A stretch of DNA of 64,000 nt from positions 8,060,001 to 8,124,000 of the forward strand of contig NZ_JAUSZM010000003.1 of the NCBI RefSeq assembly GCF_030817655.1, in the 5' to 3' direction. The translations under genes were made by a program, and so were the position numbers. Source of the DNA: Streptomyces sp. V4I2. Lineage in GTDB: Bacteria; Actinomycetota; Actinomycetes; Streptomycetales; Streptomycetaceae. The notes beneath the pieces are model-generated. The model had not been told where the DNA came from. It was given only the letters and a program-made list of their open reading frames with translations, and ran no database searches. This document shows positions 59,697 to 64,000 of this stretch, one piece after another; within the stretch, counting starts at the first letter, position 1, and each line of letters begins with the position of its first letter.

Positions 59697-62600
59697 CGGG
59701 TCACCTCCAGCTCGACCGCCTCCGTGTAGGCGACGCACCCGTGCCAGGCGACCTTCGCCATCAGCCAGTACGACCCCGGCGGCACCGCCGAGCCGTCCAC
59801 CTCGATCACACACTCCCGCTGCTCCCCGCCGCCCACGGTGAACCCCTGGAGGCCCGGACCGACCCCCGGCCAGGTGCCCCAGGAGGACACGGCCCACAAC
59901 TGGCCGCTCACCGGCCCGAGGGTGGTGTTGCGGAGGATCACCGGAACCCGGACGCGCTCGTCCCGGCGCACGGTGAGCCGATCGACTCCCAGCGCCGACA
60001 CCAGACTTGGCCCGGACTGTCCGCCCGGCACATCCAGCGCCACGACGTCCTCGTACGTCTGCCCGCCGTACGAGAGCCGGGCCGCCAGCCAGTGCCGGCC
60101 GGGCTCGGCGCCGGCCGGCGGCGTCACCGTGACCTCGGCGAGGCTGAACCCGCCGGGGCCCAGCGCGTACGGCAGTTCGGCGGGCTCGGCGGACCAGCCG
60201 GGCGGCACCTCGAAGGCCACCGTGCCCGCGACGGGCGCGTCGGTCAGCTCCGAGGCGACCCGGACGGTCGCGGTGACGGGGCCGGAGGCGGTGAGCGCGG
60301 CCGGCGAGACGTACACGGCCACGGGCAGGTTGCCGCGCGGGGCGGGCCCGGAGTTGTGGAGCCAGTAGCGGGTGTGGACGGGCTGGGCGGGCTCGTGGGC
60401 GGCGACGCCGGGATCGGGCTCCGGCCGGCCGGCCGGAGCCGGCGTGGCGAGGAAGGTCGCCACCTCGAAGCCGGTCAGACCGACGTCCAGGCCCCCTTCC
60501 CGGTCCGGCGCCAGCCGTTCCCCGGGCCTCTCCAGTACGTCCGCACGGGTGCCCTGCGCCCACCTGGACGGCCCGTGCACGCGCGCCCGCACCGGCCGCC
60601 CGTTCACCTCGTGCATCCGGACGACGATCCCGCGCCCCGGGTCGGCGGGCGCCACGCTGCCCCGGGCGAGCGGGGAGCCGAGCGGCTTGAGGGCGTCGAG
60701 CAGGACCTCGCGGGCGGGCTCCAGCGTGAGCAGGGAGATGTGCCGAGGCAGGGTCTCGGCGCCGTTCTCGGCACGCAGCCGCGCGGTGAGCGGACGGTTG
60801 AACTCGTGCCCGCGCGCGGGCAGTCGCTGCTCCCGCCAGTCGCCCTCGCCCGCCACGACGGCGTAGTCGAAGGTGTGCGACCAGCGCTGGAGCTGGAAAG
60901 CGGACCCGTCGGGGGCCGTGCGGCGCGGCGGGTCGACCCAGATGCCGGAGGGCCAGCCGGTGCAGGAACGCATCAGGGACATGTAGAGGTCGCCGGAGGC
61001 GGTGACCACGCAGCCGGGCGTGCCCCGGTTGAGGACGGCGAAGCCGCGCCCGTCCCAGGCGTCGCCCGGCGGCAGCGCCTCGCCGCCGCCCGCCGCGGTG
61101 GCCGTGACGCTGAAGTCGTCCAGGTCGGCGATCAGCGCGTCGACCGCCTTGGCGTCGTCCTCGGGCCCGGCCCCCGCCACCACGAGCAGCGGCAGCCGCT
61201 CCAGGTCGCGCAGGTCCGCCCCGGGCACCCACTCCTCGCGCAGCCCGGCGCGCGGCGCGACCCACACGGCCGCCACCCCCCGCTCCGCCAGCTGCCGGGC
61301 GAGCTCCCGCCCGGCGGCTGGGTCCCAGCCCAGCGCCTCGGCGACCACGCAGTTGCGGTCGGGACCGCCGACGGCGATCCGGATGTCGGGGAGGTTGGAG
61401 TCCACCTCCAGGTCGCCGTAGCGGGGACCCCCGGCGATGGTCGAGGTGGCGGTGACGCCCGCGCGGACCAGGGCCGCCGCGAGCGGAGTGCCCAGCGCAC
61501 CGGCGACCTCCCAGTCCGCGTACACCAGCTCGGCGACCCCGATCGCACGGTGGCCGACGAGTTCGCCGGTCTCGTCCCGCACCGCGACCCGCGCGGTGGA
61601 GCCCAGTCCGAACCAGGTGTTGGCCGGGTTGTCCAGCGTCCAGGGGAACTGTTCGCTGTCCACCTCCACGAACCCGAACCCGCGCCCGATGACGGCGTCC
61701 GCCACCTCGTGCACCGGCAGCCCGCCCCGCACGCCGGACGGCCAGCGCACCCGGATCAGCCGGTCGGCGCCGTCGTAGCCGTCGACGGTCGTGGAGACAT
61801 CGAGCCGGTCGACGCCCGTCCACAGGGTCAGCCGCTGCGTGTACCGGAACAGTCCGAGGTCGGCCCGGACGGTGATGCGGGACCCGGCGGGGGAGTGCTC
61901 GATCTCGACATCGGCGTTCACGTCCCGCCCGCGGGCGGCGGTGGTCCCGGTCGGCGTCAGGTGCCACGGCCCCTCGCCGAAGCGCGGGTGCCTCGGGTAC
62001 TCCTCCTGTACGACGAGCTCGTTGCCGATGTCGCCGGGGCGCAGCAGCTCCCGGCCGCCGTCCCCGTCCCCGTCCTCGTCCTCGGCGAGCGCGCGCAGAC
62101 TGCTGACGCCGCCGCCGCGCGCGGGGTCGACCGTCACCTCGTAGAACTCGTTGCGGATGGTCAGGCCCTCGCCGCGGGTCCACCCCGGTGCGGAGCCCGC
62201 CGAGAGGGGGAGCGCCTTGAGGCCCATGCCGGGCACCTCCGGTACGACGACCCGGAGGCGGCCGTCCTCCTCGCGGACGGCGGGCAGGGGCCGGAAGTCC
62301 TCGCCCAGGGGCACCAGGCCGGGATCGTCGACGGTGAGCACATCCCGCCGTTCCCAGGTCGCGGAGTTGAAGACGACCAGGTCGGGGCCGGTGGCCGGGG
62401 CGACCTGGTCGGCCAGGGCCTGGGTCGCGTCGGCGTGCACGGTCTCGGCGAGGTCGTACAGCTCCCGCCAGCCGGTCAGCAGGTCGATGTACACCTGGTC
62501 GGACTCGGAGCCGGTGATGGCGTCGTGATGGGCGCCGTAGACCAACTGCCGCCAGGCCTTGTCGAGCGCCGCGTCCGGATAGGGGTGGCCGGTGACCAGC

Positions 62601-63943
62601 GAGGCCAGCGTCGCCCAGGCCTCGGCGTCGGCGAGGAGTGCCTCGCCGTACCGCTGGGCCTGCTTGGTGTCGATGTAGGAGACGTCCTTGCCGGTGTAGA
62701 CCGGGTTCATGTCCCGGGTCTGCGGAGACGCCTTGCGCCCCTCCGCCTCCAGCTCGGCACGCACGGCGGCGAAGAAGTCCCGCGGGATCGCGCTGACGAA
62801 GCGCGGCCACACGTACCGGTCGTTCCAGTCCCGGTGGATGCCCATCACCCAGCGGCACGGCGGCGCGTAGTCCCCGCCGACCGGGAGCAGCACGTTGCGG
62901 GTGAGCGCGACCTTCTTGAGCCCTCTGAACAGTTTGAGCGCGGCCGCCTCCGCCTCGGGCAGGGTCGGCGCGTTGTCGATCGCCCAGCCGGCGCCGTAGT
63001 GGTTGACCATGTAGGCGGTCAGCAGCCCGCGCCCCGAGGGCGCGATCCAGCTGAACTCGGCCGGGAACTGCATCCGTTGGGGATCGCGGGGCTCCTCGCC
63101 GAACACCGACAGCGTCGGCCCCCACTGGTGGAACGGCCCCCGCGCCCACGAGCTGGAGGTGACCCCCGCGTCCGCCATCAGCCCCGGGAACTGCGGATCG
63201 TGCCCGAACGCGTCCAGCTGCCAGGCGGTCTCCGGGGACGCCCCGATGATCCCGCGCTGGAACCCGTCGCCGTACAGGGCGTTGCGTACGGTCGCCTCCG
63301 CGCCGGTGAGATTGGTGTTCGGCTCGTTGTAGGTGCCGCCCATGATCTCGACGCGCCCGGTGCGGATCAGCTCGCGCAGAAAGGCCCGCTCCTCCGGGAA
63401 GGCGTCCCAGTACGGCTTGAGGTAGTCGACCTCCGCCAGCACGAAGGCGTACGCCGGGTCGCGCCGCGCCAGATCGCAGTGCGCCCGCACCAGGCTCATC
63501 CCGGACTGGCCGCGTGAGTCGAAGGTGCGGGCGGGCAGACCGGTGAGGGCCGGGTCGTCGGCGACGTCCCAGGTCTCGGTGTAGGCGGCCTGGGTGTTCC
63601 ACCAGACGGGGTCGTAGTGGAAGTGGCTGACCATGAACATGGTCCAGCCGGGCTCGGCCGCCGTGAACTCGCCGGTGTGCTGGGTGAGCCGGTCGCCGTC
63701 GGCGGCGGTGACGGTGATCTCGCGCCGCTCACCGACGGCCAGGTCGGTGTGCACGGGTATCTCGGCCCGCACGGTGCCGTCCTCGGCCGTCTGCACGACG
63801 GCGACTCCGGTGATCCCGGACCCCTCGACGCTGAGGCGGACGGTCCGGCCGGGGGTGTGGCTCAACTCGACGGCCACCACCTGGCGCGGCTGCTCGGTGG
63901 TTCCGACGAAGAGCTCGGTCGACTCGACAGAGGACACGCGCAT
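59693..63943 (-). CDS. Alpha-mannosidase, glycoside hydrolase family 38, with NEW3-type C-terminal domains
   Basis: A 1416-aa enzyme without a signal peptide. HFHYDPVWW gives the zinc ligands His109 and Asp111, and WQLDAFGHDP contains the nucleophile Asp244. The central helical bundle and beta-sandwich follow to about residue 1050. The C-terminal third has NEW3-like beta domains (for example PPGWSAEPAELPYALGPGG and GRHWLAARLSYGGQTY), which makes it longer than typical GH38 (900-1100). It removes alpha-mannose from oligosaccharides or N-glycans. ATG 63943 has AGGAG about nine bases upstream. The downstream small gene overlaps by four bases. Retaining zinc-dependent chemistry is from family knowledge. 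Confidence 0.93.
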   Translation of the reverse strand: MRVSSVESTELFVGTTEQPRQVVAVELSHTPGRTVRLSVEGSGITGVAVVQTAEDGTVRAEIPVHTDLAVGERREITVTAADGDRLTQHTGEFTAAEPGWTMFMVSHFHYDPVWWNTQAAYTETWDVADDPALTGLPARTFDSRGQSGMSLVRAHCDLARRDPAYAFVLAEVDYLKPYWDAFPEERAFLRELIRTGRVEIMGGTYNEPNTNLTGAEATVRNALYGDGFQRGIIGASPETAWQLDAFGHDPQFPGLMADAGVTSSSWARGPFHQWGPTLSVFGEEPRDPQRMQFPAEFSWIAPSGRGLLTAYMVNHYGAGWAIDNAPTLPEAEAAALKLFRGLKKVALTRNVLLPVGGDYAPPCRWVMGIHRDWNDRYVWPRFVSAIPRDFFAAVRAELEAEGRKASPQTRDMNPVYTGKDVSYIDTKQAQRYGEALLADAEAWATLASLVTGHPYPDAALDKAWRQLVYGAHHDAITGSESDQVYIDLLTGWRELYDLAETVHADATQALADQVAPATGPDLVVFNSATWERRDVLTVDDPGLVPLGEDFRPLPAVREEDGRLRVVVPEVPGMGLKALPLSAGSAPGWTRGEGLTIRNEFYEVTVDPARGGGVSSLRALAEDEDGDGDGGRELLRPGDIGNELVVQEEYPRHPRFGEGPWHLTPTGTTAARGRDVNADVEIEHSPAGSRITVRADLGLFRYTQRLTLWTGVDRLDVSTTVDGYDGADRLIRVRWPSGVRGGLPVHEVADAVIGRGFGFVEVDSEQFPWTLDNPANTWFGLGSTARVAVRDETGELVGHRAIGVAELVYADWEVAGALGTPLAAALVRAGVTATSTIAGGPRYGDLEVDSNLPDIRIAVGGPDRNCVVAEALGWDPAAGRELARQLAERGVAAVWVAPRAGLREEWVPGADLRDLERLPLLVVAGAGPEDDAKAVDALIADLDDFSVTATAAGGGEALPPGDAWDGRGFAVLNRGTPGCVVTASGDLYMSLMRSCTGWPSGIWVDPPRRTAPDGSAFQLQRWSHTFDYAVVAGEGDWREQRLPARGHEFNRPLTARLRAENGAETLPRHISLLTLEPAREVLLDALKPLGSPLARGSVAPADPGRGIVVRMHEVNGRPVRARVHGPSRWAQGTRADVLERPGERLAPDREGGLDVGLTGFEVATFLATPAPAGRPEPDPGVAAHEPAQPVHTRYWLHNSGPAPRGNLPVAVYVSPAALTASGPVTATVRVASELTDAPVAGTVAFEVPPGWSAEPAELPYALGPGGFSLAEVTVTPPAGAEPGRHWLAARLSYGGQTYEDVVALDVPGGQSGPSLVSALGVDRLTVRRDERVRVPVILRNTTLGPVSGQLWAVSSWGTWPGVGPGLQGFTVGGGEQRECVIEVDGSAVPPGSYWLMAKVAWHGCVAYTEAVELEVTR

Positions 63944-64000
63944 GGGAGGGGGCTCCTACGAGGATGCTCGGGGGAGCCCCATCGTGGCACCGGAACGATG

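Noticed and set aside
59070..63602. A 1510-codon minus-strand open frame across GH38
   Set aside because: It is an out-of-frame shadow of GH38 up to 59696; only the final 208 codons are a genuine gene, starting at the ATG overlapping the GH38 stop.
63951..64000. Inverted repeats at the right edge (GGCTCC...GGAGCC and CATCGT...ACGATG)
   Set aside because: Arms are only six bases and the sequence is cut by the window end, so no role can be supported.

Overview
The window is high-GC actinobacterial chromosome, most probably Streptomyces. The evidence is GC-rich coding with strong third-position bias, frequent GTG starts, many 4-bp ATGA/GTGA overlaps, leaderless-type starts, lipoprotein and Tat signals, CUT1 sugar ABC transporters that lack a local ATPase, and a gene order (RNase D, response regulator, hemE, cgoX, chdC, murC, msrB) that I recall from the S. 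coelicolor core around SCO6027-SCO6061. No rRNA, tRNA, insertion sequence, phage or CRISPR array was seen.

Layout. (1) 1-393: 5' part of a thiolase gene behind a TetR-like palindrome. (2) 515-7184: a sugar locus, with beta-mannosidase and a LacI repressor divergent from a binding protein and two permeases, and paired operators between them. (3) 7284-17837: housekeeping block with RNase D, an orphan response regulator, DUF3000, hemE, rhomboid protease, a CoA-disulfide-reductase-like flavoprotein, a DUF4349 lipoprotein, and cgoX-chdC of the coproporphyrin-dependent haem route. (4) 17857-25552: secreted S33 peptidase, a TIGR04222 membrane protein, a DUF4142 protein, a 949-base gene-less stretch with a degenerate 22-23-bp repeat array, a DUF692 (multinuclear iron) protein with a fused C-terminal domain, PTH2, a zinc-ribbon microprotein and a polysaccharide deacetylase. 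(5) 25613-33021: a Rieske-tailed oxidoreductase, PPK2, a PhoX-like protein, slipin, a SulP transporter with carbonic anhydrase, and a small secreted protein. (6) 33227-38017: zapE, a RibD-like reductase, a conserved small protein, murC and msrB. (7) 38036-45718: a compact bidirectional six-gene cluster (two ATP-grasp ligases, MFS exporter, acyltransferase, HemN-like radical SAM enzyme with a TTA codon, DUF1152 protein). It looks like a small uncharacterised natural-product cluster and is the best candidate here for an undescribed system. (8) 45753-48106: a LacI regulator with two near-identical palindromic operators controlling a secreted GH5. (9) 48172-63943: a flippase-like membrane protein, then a glycan-catabolism locus (GH3, GH5-like, GlcNAc-kinase-like, second GH3, CUT1 transporter, GH38 alpha-mannosidase and a coupled small protein) whose content suggests use of mannose/GlcNAc glycans such as N-glycans.

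Two mannoside systems therefore flank conserved core genes. Functional calls rest on motifs and remembered family features; no database search was run.
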